Numbered from the stretch's first letter, positions 46,276-56,369 are shown. The stretch: 64,000 bases of DNA from Arsenophonus nilaparvatae (GCF_000757905.1 NZ_JRLH01000004.1); one strand, 5' to 3'. A program made the numbers and translations. The notes: generated by a model not told the origin, from the sequence alone.

Positions 46276-48024
46276 GTGAGATTATTTTCTCAATTACGTT
46301 GGTATTTTTTAACTGAGTGGCGCCGGTATTTTGGTGCTGTCATGTTATTAATTTTTATTGCAGGGTTACAACTTATTCCACCACGGCTTGTTGGCTTTAT
46401 TATTGATGGTATTAGTAAGCAAACCATGAGTATTAAACAACTTTTGGGCTGGATAAGTGTGATGGTGCTTATTGCATTTATTATTTATGGATTGCGTTAT
46501 ATTTGGCGGTTATGGTTATTTGGCGCTTCTTATAAATTAGCTGTACAGTTAAGACAAAAATTTTATCAACAATTTAGTCGCCAAACTCGCGAGTTTTATT
46601 TACGACATCGAGTAGGCGATCTTATTGCACGTACAACAAATGATGTTGATCGAGTTGTCTTTGCGGCGGGAGAAGGTGTCCTGACACTAGTCGATTCTTT
46701 GGTGATGGGTTGTGCTGTGTTAATTGTCATGAGCATAGAGATTAGTTGGCAACTGACCCTGCTTTCATTGCTACCAATGCCAATCATGGCAGTCATTATT
46801 AAGCGATATGGTGAGCAACTGCATACACGCTTTAAATCTGCTCAAGCTACATTTTCTTCTCTCAATAATCATGCCCAGGAAAATTTAACTAGTATCCGTA
46901 TGATTAAAGCGTTTGGTATCGAAGAACACCAATCCCATCAGTTTGAGATTGCCGCATTAGAGGCTGGACGTAAAAATATGCATGTTGCTAAAGTTGATGC
47001 GAAATTTGACCCTACAATCTATATTGCGATAGGTACTGCAAATTTTTTGGCGTTAGCTGGTGGTAGCTGGATGGTTTTGCATAATAAAATGACATTAGGT
47101 GATTTGACCAGTTTTGTTATGTATTTAGGACTTATGATATGGCCAATGTTAGCACTTGCTTGGATGTTTAATATTGTTGAGCGTGGAAGCGCTGCGTATA
47201 GTAGGATTTGTGTTTTATTTGAACAATGCCCATCAATTATTGATGGAAAACAGTGTTTACAGCAAAGAGCTGGTCAATTGAAGGTGAATATTCGGCAATT
47301 TAATTATCCAGGTGCGGCAATATCTTCCTTACATAATATTGTATTTCATATACAGCCAGGGCAATTAGTTGGAATTTGTGGTCCAACCGGAGCAGGAAAA
47401 ACAACATTATTATCATTATTACAGCGCCATTTTGATGTTATTGATGGTGAAATTTTGTTCCAATCTATTTCTCTGACTGATATCCAGCAGGGAGAATGGC
47501 ATGCCAGACTGGCAGTGGTGAACCAGATACCATTTCTATTTTCCGATACCATAGCGGGTAACATTGCTTTAGGTAAACCGACTGCTAGCCAAACAGAAAT
47601 AGAGGAAGCGGCGAGACTAGCTGATGTACATGAAGATATTTTGCGTTTACCTAATGGGTATAACACACAAGTTGGTGAGCGTGGCATTATGTTGTCTGGT
47701 GGACAAAAACAGCGTATTTCTATTGCAAGAGCACTATTATTAAATACTGAAATTTTGATATTAGACGATGCTTTGTCTGCGGTAGATGGAAAGACTGAAA
47801 ATAGAATTTTAAAAAATTTACGTCAGTGGCAAGGGTGTCATACTATCATCATTAGTGCCCACAGATTGTCTGCATTAGTGGATTCAGATCAGATACTTGT
47901 ATTGCAGCAAGGTACTATCTTATCTCAAGGTACTCATCAGCAATTAATTGCAAAACCTGGTTGGTATCGAGATATGCATAGCTATCAGCAAATTGAAGCC
48001 TCATTGGAAAATGAGCATGAATAA
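46276..48024 (+). CDS. mdlA: ABC transporter MdlA (permease-ATPase half)
   Basis: 582 residues (590 in E. coli). Half-transporter with six membrane helices (about 1-310) and an ATPase domain; it presumably pairs with MdlB as a multidrug-type exporter of unknown substrate. The start is GTG 46276 (MRLFSQLRWYFL). Walker A is GPTGAGKTT (about 372), the signature is LSGGQKQR and Walker B is LILDDALSAVDG, with Asp-Asp instead of the usual Asp-Glu, as also in E. coli MdlA. It overlaps mdlB by 8 nt. Confidence 0.95.
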   Translation: MRLFSQLRWYFLTEWRRYFGAVMLLIFIAGLQLIPPRLVGFIIDGISKQTMSIKQLLGWISVMVLIAFIIYGLRYIWRLWLFGASYKLAVQLRQKFYQQFSRQTREFYLRHRVGDLIARTTNDVDRVVFAAGEGVLTLVDSLVMGCAVLIVMSIEISWQLTLLSLLPMPIMAVIIKRYGEQLHTRFKSAQATFSSLNNHAQENLTSIRMIKAFGIEEHQSHQFEIAALEAGRKNMHVAKVDAKFDPTIYIAIGTANFLALAGGSWMVLHNKMTLGDLTSFVMYLGLMIWPMLALAWMFNIVERGSAAYSRICVLFEQCPSIIDGKQCLQQRAGQLKVNIRQFNYPGAAISSLHNIVFHIQPGQLVGICGPTGAGKTTLLSLLQRHFDVIDGEILFQSISLTDIQQGEWHARLAVVNQIPFLFSDTIAGNIALGKPTASQTEIEEAARLADVHEDILRLPNGYNTQVGERGIMLSGGQKQRISIARALLLNTEILILDDALSAVDGKTENRILKNLRQWQGCHTIIISAHRLSALVDSDQILVLQQGTILSQGTHQQLIAKPGWYRDMHSYQQIEASLENEHE

Positions 48025-49798
48025 TCGTCGTCGCTTATGGCCATCTTTAAAACGCTTACTAATTTATGGAAATTCATTTCGTAAACCGATAATTATTGCC
48101 GTTTTGATATCCTGGATAGCAGCTGGGGCAGAAATTTGTGGGCCCCTTTTGGTGAGTTACTTTATTGATGATATGTTAGCAACAGGTTACATGCCGTTGA
48201 AAAGCACGGTCATATTAATAATAATTTTTTTTGCATCACAAATTATTGCTGCCATTTCACACTATTATCAAACAATCTTATTTAATCAAGCCGCTATCGG
48301 AGTTGTTCAAACATTACGTACAGATGTGATGAGTGCCGCTATCAGGCAGCCATTGAGTATTTTTGATAATCAACCAGTAGGGCAACTGATTTCTCGAGTG
48401 ACAAATGATACTGAAGTGGTTAAGGATCTATTTGTAACCGTTATTCCGACTATATTTCGTAGTGTAGCGCTAATTATTGCCATGTTAGTAGCGATGTTTT
48501 TTTTAGAGAGGGGAATGGCAATAGTTGCTAGCTTAATTTTCCCCGCAGTATTTTTGGTCATGGTAATTTATCAGCGTTTAAGTACACCAATTGTTCGTCG
48601 AGTACGTACTTACCTAGCTGATATTAACGATGGTTTTAATGAGATAATTAACGGCATGACTATTATTCAACAGTTTAGGCAACGAGCCCGATTTGGTGAG
48701 AAAATGTTAGCAGTGAATCGCCAGCATTATATAGCCCGGATGCAAGCATTAAAGTTAGATAGTATTCTTTTACGCCCACTATTGAATTTATTTTCTGCAC
48801 TAACTCTTTGTGGATTAATTCTATTATTTGGATTTAAGGGAATAGATGTTATTGGTGTTGGAGTATTGTATGCGTTTATTAATTATCTTGGGCGTTTAAA
48901 TGAGCCATTAATTAAATTAACCTCACAACAATCTGTATTACAACAAGCGGTAGTTTCAGGAGAAAGAATTTTTGAATTGATAGATAGCCCTCGACAATGT
49001 TATGGCTGTGATCAATTACCTTTATTGTCAGGGCGCGTGGATATAAAAAAGCTTTCTTTTGCTTATCGTGATGATAAATATGTATTGTACGATATTGATC
49101 TGCAGATAGAGGATAACGAATTTGTCGCATTAGTTGGGCATACAGGTAGTGGAAAAAGCACGATTACTAACTTATTAATGGGATACTATCCATGGCAAAA
49201 AGGACAAATATTACTCGATGGACGCCCATTATCCTCACTTTCTCACCATGTGTTGCGTAATTCTATTACTATAGTGCAGCAAGATCCGGTTATTTTAGCA
49301 ACGACTTTGTTTGACAATATCGCTCTGGGAAGAAAAATTTCAGAACAGAAGGTTTGGCATATTTTGGCAACTGTGCAGCTTGTTGATTGGGTATATAAAT
49401 TGCCTGATGGCTTAAATACGCTGTTAGGTGAGCAAGGTAACATGCTATCTGCGGGGCAGAAGCAATTATTGGCATTAGCGCGTGCTTTAGTACGAACGAC
49501 GAAAATTTTAATATTGGATGAAGCAACGGCCAATGTCGATTCGGGAACTGAGAGAGCGATCCAAAAAGCTTTACAGTTAATTCGTCGGCAGACAACATTA
49601 ATCGTTATTGCTCATCGACTTTCTACCGTTATAGACGCGGATAAAATTTTTGTTTTACATCGTGGAAAAATCGTTGAGCAAGGCAAACATAATCAATTAT
49701 TACGACACTCGGGGCTTTATGCTCAGATGTACCAATTGCAACAAATTGGTAATTTATTACATGCTGATAGCGTAGAACGTCTAGATGTGGTTAATTAA
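48017..49798 (+). CDS. mdlB: ABC transporter MdlB (permease-ATPase half)
   Basis: 593 residues (593 in E. coli) from ATG 48017 (MNNRRRLWPSLKRLLIYG), inside the mdlA stop region; longer starts lie within mdlA. Six helices are followed by an ATPase domain with Walker A GHTGSGKST. The signature motif is degenerate, LSAGQKQL instead of LSGGQ, and Walker B is LILDEATANVD with the catalytic Glu. MdlA/MdlB thus look like an asymmetric heterodimer with one weak catalytic site. glnK-amtB, which follow in E. coli, are absent. Confidence 0.95.
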   Translation: MNNRRRLWPSLKRLLIYGNSFRKPIIIAVLISWIAAGAEICGPLLVSYFIDDMLATGYMPLKSTVILIIIFFASQIIAAISHYYQTILFNQAAIGVVQTLRTDVMSAAIRQPLSIFDNQPVGQLISRVTNDTEVVKDLFVTVIPTIFRSVALIIAMLVAMFFLERGMAIVASLIFPAVFLVMVIYQRLSTPIVRRVRTYLADINDGFNEIINGMTIIQQFRQRARFGEKMLAVNRQHYIARMQALKLDSILLRPLLNLFSALTLCGLILLFGFKGIDVIGVGVLYAFINYLGRLNEPLIKLTSQQSVLQQAVVSGERIFELIDSPRQCYGCDQLPLLSGRVDIKKLSFAYRDDKYVLYDIDLQIEDNEFVALVGHTGSGKSTITNLLMGYYPWQKGQILLDGRPLSSLSHHVLRNSITIVQQDPVILATTLFDNIALGRKISEQKVWHILATVQLVDWVYKLPDGLNTLLGEQGNMLSAGQKQLLALARALVRTTKILILDEATANVDSGTERAIQKALQLIRRQTTLIVIAHRLSTVIDADKIFVLHRGKIVEQGKHNQLLRHSGLYAQMYQLQQIGNLLHADSVERLDVVN

Positions 49799-50045
49799 TC
49801 TTTTTTCTATTTTATTCTTACTTATTTGTGGATTTTTTATTAATATATTTTTACATTTCATATTGAAAATTGTTTTTTCATCACTTCGAAGATTGGTAAA
49901 TTAAGATTATACTAGATTAGATACTTATTTTGTTGTAAATAAGGTCAACTTTAATCTTTTTTGTTATTATTTATATACTGTTAAACTATTTGTATGTTTA
50001 ATATTATCTATTTGAATAAGAAAACAACACTTGATTTCTGTTTTC
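49799..50045. other. mdlB-ffs intergenic region
   Basis: About 250 nt (310 nt up to the RNA itself) with no gene seen. It is AT-rich, and I found no clear terminator for mdlB. Confidence 0.45.
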
Positions 50046-50074
50046 TTGCTATTTGAATATGAATAGCGCATAAT
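50046..50074 (+). promoter_or_regulatory. Sigma-70 promoter of ffs
   Basis: TTGCTA (50046-50051), a 17-nt spacer and CATAAT (50069-50074), 34 nt upstream of the predicted mature 5' end of the 4.5S RNA. A GC-containing stretch (ACGTGCC) follows the -10. Confidence 0.7.
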
Positions 50075-50108
50075 ACGTGCCTCTATTGTTCTTATAGAGC
50101 CATTCAAT

Positions 50109-50220
50109 GGGGTCCTGTTAGTTCTCCCGCAATGCTAACTTGTTAACTTGGTCAGGTCTGGAAAGAAGCAGCCATAGCAAGGGGTGTATGTGCCGGGATG
50201 TCGCTGACAGGACTCCGCCA
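50109..50220 (+). ncRNA. ffs: Signal recognition particle 4.5S RNA
   Basis: About 112 nt (114 in E. coli). The RNA binds Ffh and FtsY for cotranslational targeting of membrane proteins. The 5' end GGGGTCCTG pairs with the 3' CAGGACTCC with one G-U pair. The conserved TTCTCCCGCAA, GGTCAGGTC, AGAAGCAGCCA and GTGCCGGGATGT are all present in order. The GGAA tetraloop is closed by T-A instead of the E. coli C-G, a compensatory change. The position between mdlB and hha agrees with E. coli. Confidence 0.95.
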
Positions 50221-50758
50221 GTTTAACACTTCTAAGATATTTATATTTTTTCAGATAAAATTAACCCAGTTAACAAAAATTGTTTTTATGTTGAAAATTG
50301 CTAAATTAATTCAATATGGTTGGTTTTTTACGTAGAAAAAAATTTCAATTAATTTGATGAATTTTGATTTTAATCTAAATGTCAGTTTTTGGTTTAGTTT
50401 TTATAGAAAAATAAGATTATGTGAAATTAAAAATTTTGATTACTGATGCAATTGAATTATTAATTAAAAAATAAATAGCATTGAATTGATTGTTTTCATA
50501 AATAGTTATTGTTTGGGTATGGTTTTTATTAATGAAAAAGAGTTATGGTTGAGTGAGGATAATTATAGGGTTATTTTTTGATTAAGTGAAAATATAAATA
50601 TGATTCATTGTTTAATCTAATAACGTAAGCAACACCACGATATAATTATCCGTGCAATAAATGAATATTTTAAGTTATATAGTTATTAATAAAAGCCGAT
50701 AACGGCTATCGGCTAAAATTATAACCATATCCTATCTGATAAAGGAAAGACTTACTTA
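50221..50758. other. AT-rich gap ffs-hha
   Basis: 538 nt with no supportable gene. In E. coli ybaA, ylaB, ylaC and maa lie in this neighbourhood; none is recognisable. The only structured element is the hha terminator at the right end. Confidence 0.5.
50690..50714 (-). terminator. Intrinsic terminator of tomB-hha
   Basis: 8-bp perfect stem AGCCGATA / TATCGGCT with a 5-nt loop, followed on the minus strand by TTTATTAATAA; 44 nt after the hha stop. Confidence 0.8.
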
Positions 50759-50962
50759 TTAACGAACATATTTCCAAACTGACGAAGGAATTTTGTCATA
50801 AAGTTTATTCATTGTGAGCTCTGCTAACCTATGGTCTGCGGCAGAATAAAATAATTCAAGTTCGTCTTCAGATAATTCATATTTGTTTTTTTCGATTACG
50901 CGCTCCAATGTTTCGATAGTCGTACATCTTCTTAAGCGCCTCAGATAGTCAATTTTAGTCAT
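50759..50962 (-). CDS. hha: Hemolysin expression-modulating protein Hha
   Basis: 67 residues (72 in E. coli), lacking the first five residues of the E. coli form. Hha is a small helical partner of H-NS that silences AT-rich and horizontally acquired DNA, and is the toxin of the TomB-Hha pair. Nearly identical core: DYLRRLRRCTTIETLERVIEKNKYELS and FYSAADHRLAELTMNKLYDKIPSSVWK. AAGGAAA gives a good ribosome-binding site for this start. It lies 56 nt downstream of tomB. Confidence 0.95.
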   Translation of the reverse strand: MTKIDYLRRLRRCTTIETLERVIEKNKYELSEDELELFYSAADHRLAELTMNKLYDKIPSSVWKYVR

Positions 50963-51018
50963 AATTTCCTTTCTTTAAATTATAGATGTATAAAATATGA
51001 ATGTTATTGGCTGTTGCG

Positions 51019-51387
51019 TCAAGTGTTACTTAATGAATATTTTATATCATTTGTTAATATTTCAGCCAAATGCTCATTCATTTTTTGCCAATCAGAAATA
51101 TCTGTTAGGCTCATTACAGGTTTACCAAATAGGTTATAAGTTTCATCCAAATATTCGTCAATAAAAATAAAAAGGTTTACGTTATTCGGATATTTTAATT
51201 TAAATTGACCAATAAAATCTGTGATATGGTCAATTAATACATTAAGTTTAACGCTTTGATCGGAACCAAGATCATTTTTCCAATGGGTTTTTGTCCTATG
51301 CAAAGTTAACATCGCTTCACGATATAGAGCATCACATAAATACTTTAGCACTAAGATATCATAACTCCTTGGTGAGTACTCATCCAT
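51019..51387 (-). CDS. tomB: Hha toxicity modulator TomB
   Basis: 122 residues (124 in E. coli) from ATG 51387, with GGAGGTG about 5 nt upstream; the ATG at 51399 overlaps that site and is unlikely. An acidic cytosolic protein that counteracts Hha, proposed to act by oxidising Hha Cys in an oxygen-dependent way. MDEYSPRSYDILVLKYLCDALY and KYPNNVNLFIFIDEYLDETYNLFG are recognisable. The C-terminal quarter diverges from E. coli. Confidence 0.92.
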   Translation of the reverse strand: MDEYSPRSYDILVLKYLCDALYREAMLTLHRTKTHWKNDLGSDQSVKLNVLIDHITDFIGQFKLKYPNNVNLFIFIDEYLDETYNLFGKPVMSLTDISDWQKMNEHLAEILTNDIKYSLSNT

Positions 51388-51850
51388 AATCACCTCCATT
51401 TAAACCACAGATTACGGGTTATTACTCATTTTTATTGCATATTACTGCTAAAGATGAAGAAATTACCATTGAATTAATATATTGTTTTATTTTTTGTAAA
51501 ATCAAAACACTATTAATTATGATTGTCACCAAAATTATAAATGGGTGTCGATAAACAATCAGAAGAATGTAGATAATTTATAAAATTTATACTTGTGAGA
51601 GTATAGCAAAAGTAAAGCAAACAACCTACTGGATATTAATATAGCACTATTATCGCATAAGTCACTATCTCTGTATAAAGTTTTTTGTTATATGATGTTA
51701 ATCAAGGAACTAATCTAGAGCAAAATATCAAATATATACAAAAAGTTACAGTATTACTGTGTTATTTTATTATTATTTATTTTTTTATTAAAAAATAAGT
51801 TCTAGTCATATATTTAGAGTTATTTTTCATTTATTAAAAAACATGTTTAC
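51388..51850. other. AT-rich gap tomB-acrB
   Basis: About 460 nt with no supportable gene. It contains the tomB-hha promoter and ends at the acrAB terminator. Confidence 0.5.
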
Positions 51851-51879
51851 TTAAAAGGCCAGAATATCTGGCCTTTTAA
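51851..51879 (-). terminator. Terminator of acrAB
   Basis: 13-bp perfect inverted repeat TTAAAAGGCCAGA / TCTGGCCTTTTAA with a 3-nt loop, 28 nt after the acrB stop. The T-run is part of the stem, so it works in both directions. Confidence 0.85.
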
Positions 51880-51907
51880 TGGAAATATTACTAATAATCT
51901 AACTAAG

Positions 51908-54900
51908 CTAATATTTATTTGTAAAACGTCTACGTATAACGACAAAAAATACTGGAACGAAATAGATTGCTAATGTGGTTGCTGCAATCATTCCTCCAAG
52001 TACACCGGTACCTACAGAGTTTTGCGCGCCTGAACCTGCACCGTTACTAATAACGAGCGGTAAAACGCCAAGCATGAATGCTAATGATGTCATTAAAATA
52101 GGCCGTAAACGCATTCTGACAGCATCTAGCGTCGCTTCAATCAATCCTTTTCCTTCTTTTTCCATTAAGTCTTTAGCAAACTCAACAATTAAAATGGCAT
52201 TTTTGGCGGATAGACCAATAGTTGTTAATAAACCTACCTTAAAGTAAACGTCATTTTCTAATCCCCGAATTGAAGTGAAGAGTAATGCCCCAATAACTCC
52301 TAATGGTACAACTAGCATAACAGAAAAAGGAATTGACCAACTTTCATATAAAGCGGCTAAACAGAGAAAGACGACAATAAGAGAAATTACATATAAAGCA
52401 GGTGCTTGATTGCCAGAAAGACGTTCTTGGTAAGACATACCGGTCCATTCATAACCAATACCTTCAGGTAATTTTTCAGTAAGTTGCTCCATTAATAGCA
52501 TGGCATCACCGGTACTTTTCCCTGGTGCCGCAGAACCTTGGATTTCCATTGCAGGTAAACCATTATGGCGTTCCAGACGTGGTGAACCATATAGCCATGG
52601 ATCTTTGCTATGATCAATCAATGCAGAAAAAGGTACCATTTTTCCTTGATTATTGCGGACATAAAGTTTTTCAATATCAGCAGGCAACATCCGGAATGGG
52701 GCATAGGCTTGTACATAAACTTTTTTAACGCGTTCACGATCAATAAAGTCATTTACATAGATGCCGCCAAACATGGTACTTAACGTTGCGTTAATATTAT
52801 TGATAGAAACACCTAATGCTTCCGCTTTCTGTTGATCAATATAAAAACGATATTGAGAAGTATCATCTTGCCCGTTAGGACGGACATTTTGCAATATATC
52901 AGGATGTTGAGCGATAAGCCCTAGTAGTTGATTACGAGCAGCCATTAATTTGTCATGGCCTAAATTACCCTGATCAACAAGTTCATAATCAAAACCACTG
53001 GCAGTACCTAGTTCAGGTATAGCAGGGATATTGAAAGAGAAGATGATAGCTTCTTGTATTTTTGAAAAGGCAAGATTGGCACGATTAATAATTTGAGAAA
53101 CATGGCTTTCAGCACTATGACGTTCTTTCCAATCTTGTAGTACGACGAAAGCAAGCCCCATGTTTTGTCCCTGTCCCGCGAAGCCAAAGCCACTGACGGT
53201 AAAGACAGATTTAACATTCGCTTTTTCTTTGGTGCGATAATATTGGTCAATATCATGAAGCACTGCGACTGTTTGTTCCTGGGTTGAACCAGGTGGTAGC
53301 TGAACCATAGTCAAAAGTACCCCTTGATCTTCCTCGGGAAGAAATGAAGAGGGCAACTTTAGGAACAAAAATGCCATACCGGCAACTAATATAACATAAA
53401 TAACCAGGTAACGGCCCGTGCCTCTAAGCATATGGCCAATACTATTGGTATAGTGATGCGCGCTTTTTTCAAATGTACGGTTAAACCAACCGAAAAAGCC
53501 AGTCTGTTTACCATGAGTACCTTTAGGGATAGGTTTTAATATTGTGGCGCACAGGGCGGGAGTTAGGATCAACGCGACCAGAACGGAGAGCACCATTGAG
53601 GCGACAATAGTAATCGAGAATTGACGATAGATTGCGCCCGTTGAGCCACCAAAAAAAGCCATAGGGATAAATACCGCCGATAATACTAAGGCTATACCGA
53701 CAAGTGCCCCTTGAATTTGCCCCATCGACTTTTTGGTAGCTTCTTTAGGTGATAATCCTTCTTCTTGCATTACACGTTCGACGTTTTCTACTACCACAAT
53801 CGCATCATCGACTAAGAGTCCGATAGCGAGCACCATTGCGAACATGGTAAGCGTGTTAATTGAATAACCCATCGCAGACAAAATAGCGAATGTACCAAGC
53901 AAAACAACAGGAACTGCGATCGTTGGGATCAAGGTTGCACGGAAGTTTTGCAGGAATAAGTACATAACAACGACGACTAGCATGATAGCTTCGATCAGCG
54001 TTTTCACTACTTCATTAATTGAAATTTTTACAAACGGCGTGGTGTCATAAGGGTAAACAATCTCTAATCCGTTAGGGAAAAACGGCTCCATTTCAGCGAG
54101 CGTAGCACGTACGGCTTTTGCGGTATCTAAGGCATTGGCACCGGTAGCCAATTTGATACCAATACCGGCTGACGGCGTGCCATTATATTTTGCTTTGATG
54201 CTATAGTTTTCCGCACCTAACTCAACGACGGCAACGTCTTTTAAACGAACCTGAGAACCATCCGGATTAACTCGTAACAGGATATTGGCAAATTGTTCGG
54301 CATTATTTAGCCGCGTTTGAGCAATAATCGAAACATCCAGTCGCTGGCCTGCGATCGGTGGTGTGCCACCTAGCTGACCGGCAGCAACTTGGTTATTTTG
54401 AATTTTTATGGCATTGATAACATCCTGAGTAGCCATATTGTATTTAACAAGTTTATCTGGATCTAACCAGATCCGCATAGCGTACTGAGTGCCAAACAGC
54501 TGGGTTTCAACGACCCCTTTTACTCGACTGATAGGATCTTTAATGTGAGAGTTAACATAATCCGCGATATCCTCTTGATTCATAGAGCCATCTTTAGAAA
54601 TAAAAGCGACTACCATCAAGAAAGAACCGGTAGATTTATTAACATGGATGCCTTGCTGCTGTACTTCTTGGGGCAGTAATGGCATGGCCAATTGTAATTT
54701 ATTTTGTACCTGTACTTGTGCAATATCGGGATCTGTTCCAGCTTCAAAGGTAAGTGTCAGAGACATGTTACCCATTGCATCACTGGTTGACGACATATAA
54801 ACCAGATTATCAATCCCATTCATATTCTGTTCGATAACCTGAGTAACGGTATTTTGTACAGTGGTGGCGTCAGCTCCAGGATAGGTTGCTGAAACCGATA

Positions 54901-55027
54901 TAGCAGGTGGTGCAATGGTTGGATATTGCGCCACTGGTAATTTGATAATTGCCAATAGACCAGCAAGCATGGTAATAATGGCTATTACCCACGCGAATAT
55001 TGGCCGTTCTATAAAAAACTGAGGCAT
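51908..55027 (-). CDS. acrB: Multidrug efflux RND permease AcrB
   Basis: 1039 residues (1049 in E. coli). Inner-membrane proton/drug antiporter of the tripartite AcrA-AcrB-TolC pump. N-terminus MPQFFIERPIFAWVIAI, 12 helices and two large periplasmic loops. The proton-relay aspartates are in GLLVDDAIVVVENV (about 406-407), and the partner Lys and Arg regions (GLSAKNAILIVEFAK, RMRLRPILMTS) are present. It is downstream of acrA by 42 nt, with its terminator close behind. TolC is not in this window. Confidence 0.97.
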   Translation of the reverse strand: MPQFFIERPIFAWVIAIITMLAGLLAIIKLPVAQYPTIAPPAISVSATYPGADATTVQNTVTQVIEQNMNGIDNLVYMSSTSDAMGNMSLTLTFEAGTDPDIAQVQVQNKLQLAMPLLPQEVQQQGIHVNKSTGSFLMVVAFISKDGSMNQEDIADYVNSHIKDPISRVKGVVETQLFGTQYAMRIWLDPDKLVKYNMATQDVINAIKIQNNQVAAGQLGGTPPIAGQRLDVSIIAQTRLNNAEQFANILLRVNPDGSQVRLKDVAVVELGAENYSIKAKYNGTPSAGIGIKLATGANALDTAKAVRATLAEMEPFFPNGLEIVYPYDTTPFVKISINEVVKTLIEAIMLVVVVMYLFLQNFRATLIPTIAVPVVLLGTFAILSAMGYSINTLTMFAMVLAIGLLVDDAIVVVENVERVMQEEGLSPKEATKKSMGQIQGALVGIALVLSAVFIPMAFFGGSTGAIYRQFSITIVASMVLSVLVALILTPALCATILKPIPKGTHGKQTGFFGWFNRTFEKSAHHYTNSIGHMLRGTGRYLVIYVILVAGMAFLFLKLPSSFLPEEDQGVLLTMVQLPPGSTQEQTVAVLHDIDQYYRTKEKANVKSVFTVSGFGFAGQGQNMGLAFVVLQDWKERHSAESHVSQIINRANLAFSKIQEAIIFSFNIPAIPELGTASGFDYELVDQGNLGHDKLMAARNQLLGLIAQHPDILQNVRPNGQDDTSQYRFYIDQQKAEALGVSINNINATLSTMFGGIYVNDFIDRERVKKVYVQAYAPFRMLPADIEKLYVRNNQGKMVPFSALIDHSKDPWLYGSPRLERHNGLPAMEIQGSAAPGKSTGDAMLLMEQLTEKLPEGIGYEWTGMSYQERLSGNQAPALYVISLIVVFLCLAALYESWSIPFSVMLVVPLGVIGALLFTSIRGLENDVYFKVGLLTTIGLSAKNAILIVEFAKDLMEKEGKGLIEATLDAVRMRLRPILMTSLAFMLGVLPLVISNGAGSGAQNSVGTGVLGGMIAATTLAIYFVPVFFVVIRRRFTNKY

Positions 55028-55069
55028 TAATTATCGACTCCCTTAATTTAAGACTTTTGCGGAGAAAAT

Positions 55070-56233
55070 TTATTTTTCTGTTGTATTTGGAGTTAATGAT
55101 GTCTCTTTAGCTACCACTTTCATGCCAGGCCTGACTTTTTGTAGCCCAATAACAATGACACGCTCTCCAGCTTTTAGTCCTTTAGCTATTAGCCATTGAT
55201 TACCAATTGCTTGCGCAGTAATTACCGTACGGGTTTCGACTTCATCATTGGTATTAACAATCATCACTTGGGCTTCACCACGAGGTGTCCGACTTACACC
55301 TTGTTGTGGCACTAAGATCGCATTTTTTTTCACGCCTTCTTCTAAAACAGCACGAACAAACATACCAGGCAGTAATTGTTTTTCTGGATTTGGGAAAATA
55401 GCCCGCATTGTGATAGAACCCGTACTTTCATCAACAGTTACATCGGAAAATTGAAGAACACCTTTTTGTGCATAAACTTCACCATTATTCATTTTTAAAC
55501 TAACAGGTGCTTGCTGTGATTCTTTAGATAAATTGCCGCTAGCAATCTCATTTTTTAAACGCAGATAATCGTCACTGGATTGGGTAACATCAACATAGAT
55601 AGGGTCTAACTGTTGAATGGTTGTTAGCGCAGTAGCCTGCCCGGTTGTGACTAATGCACCCTCTGTGACGCTGGATTTACCGGAACGGCCTGAAATAGGC
55701 GCTGCTACTTTGGTATAATCAAGATTGATACGCGCGGTTTCAACTGCCGCCTCAGCAGCTTTAAGAGAAGCTAATGCCTGAGCATAATTAGCGTTTGCAG
55801 TATCATACTCTTGTTTACTGATGTAATTTGTTCCTAATAGAGGCTTATAACGGCTTACAGTTAAACGAGTAATTTCTGCATTGGCTTTTGCTTTTGCTAA
55901 ATTAGCTTTTGCACTGTCATAATTTGCTTTATAGGTTGCAGGATCTATTTGATATAAAGAAGCTCCAGCTTCAACATCACTACCTTCTTTATAATTTCTT
56001 TTTAATATAATACCCTCTACTTGAGGTCTTACCTCGGCAATACGAAAAGCATTAGTACGGCCAGGCAGTTCAGTTGTAACTGTCAATGGCTTTACTTCCA
56101 ATGTTACGACACCAACTTCAGGTGTTGGAGGTGCAATATTACCTTGCTGGGAATTATCGCCACATGCTGTCAAGATCAAACAGCTTGAGAGTAGTAATAT
56201 TACCAGAGGTAAGACCCCTCTGTTTTTTTGCAT
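55070..56233 (-). CDS. acrA: Multidrug efflux periplasmic adaptor AcrA
   Basis: 387 residues (397 in E. coli). Membrane-fusion lipoprotein with lipobox LTAC (Cys24) that bridges AcrB and TolC. The beta-barrel/lipoyl segment VRPQVEGIILKRNYKEGSDVEAGASLYQIDPATY is at about 68-101. An alpha-helical hairpin spans about 100-170, followed by GKSSVTEGALVTTGQATALTTIQQLDPIYVDV. It is divergent from acrR, with an AcrR operator in between. Confidence 0.96.
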   Translation of the reverse strand: MQKNRGVLPLVILLLSSCLILTACGDNSQQGNIAPPTPEVGVVTLEVKPLTVTTELPGRTNAFRIAEVRPQVEGIILKRNYKEGSDVEAGASLYQIDPATYKANYDSAKANLAKAKANAEITRLTVSRYKPLLGTNYISKQEYDTANANYAQALASLKAAEAAVETARINLDYTKVAAPISGRSGKSSVTEGALVTTGQATALTTIQQLDPIYVDVTQSSDDYLRLKNEIASGNLSKESQQAPVSLKMNNGEVYAQKGVLQFSDVTVDESTGSITMRAIFPNPEKQLLPGMFVRAVLEEGVKKNAILVPQQGVSRTPRGEAQVMIVNTNDEVETRTVITAQAIGNQWLIAKGLKAGERVIVIGLQKVRPGMKVVAKETSLTPNTTEK

Positions 56234-56318
56234 AAATAAACCTCAATATTCAAATATCAATTTCAAATCTGAAACCTAGTGAATTATTATGTTATAAGTC
56301 TCCTATTCTATTGCACAA

Positions 56319-56336
56319 ACATACATGAATGTATGT
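56319..56336. promoter_or_regulatory. AcrR operator between acrA and acrR
   Basis: Perfect inverted repeat ACATACAT-GA-ATGTATGT centred in the 136-nt divergent region. The E. coli AcrR operator as I recall it is a palindrome with the same ACATACAT / ATGTATGT arms and a slightly longer centre. Confidence 0.85.
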
Positions 56337-56369
56337 AAATTTACTTCAATAAGAAGAAAGTAAGTTAAA

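Noticed and set aside
46274..46279. ATG-TGA minimal frame overlapping the mdlA GTG start
   Set aside because: Could be a start-stop element, but with no other support it is treated as chance.
50221..50758. Small gene in the ffs-hha gap
   Set aside because: All frames are short, lack ribosome-binding sites and show no recognisable protein.
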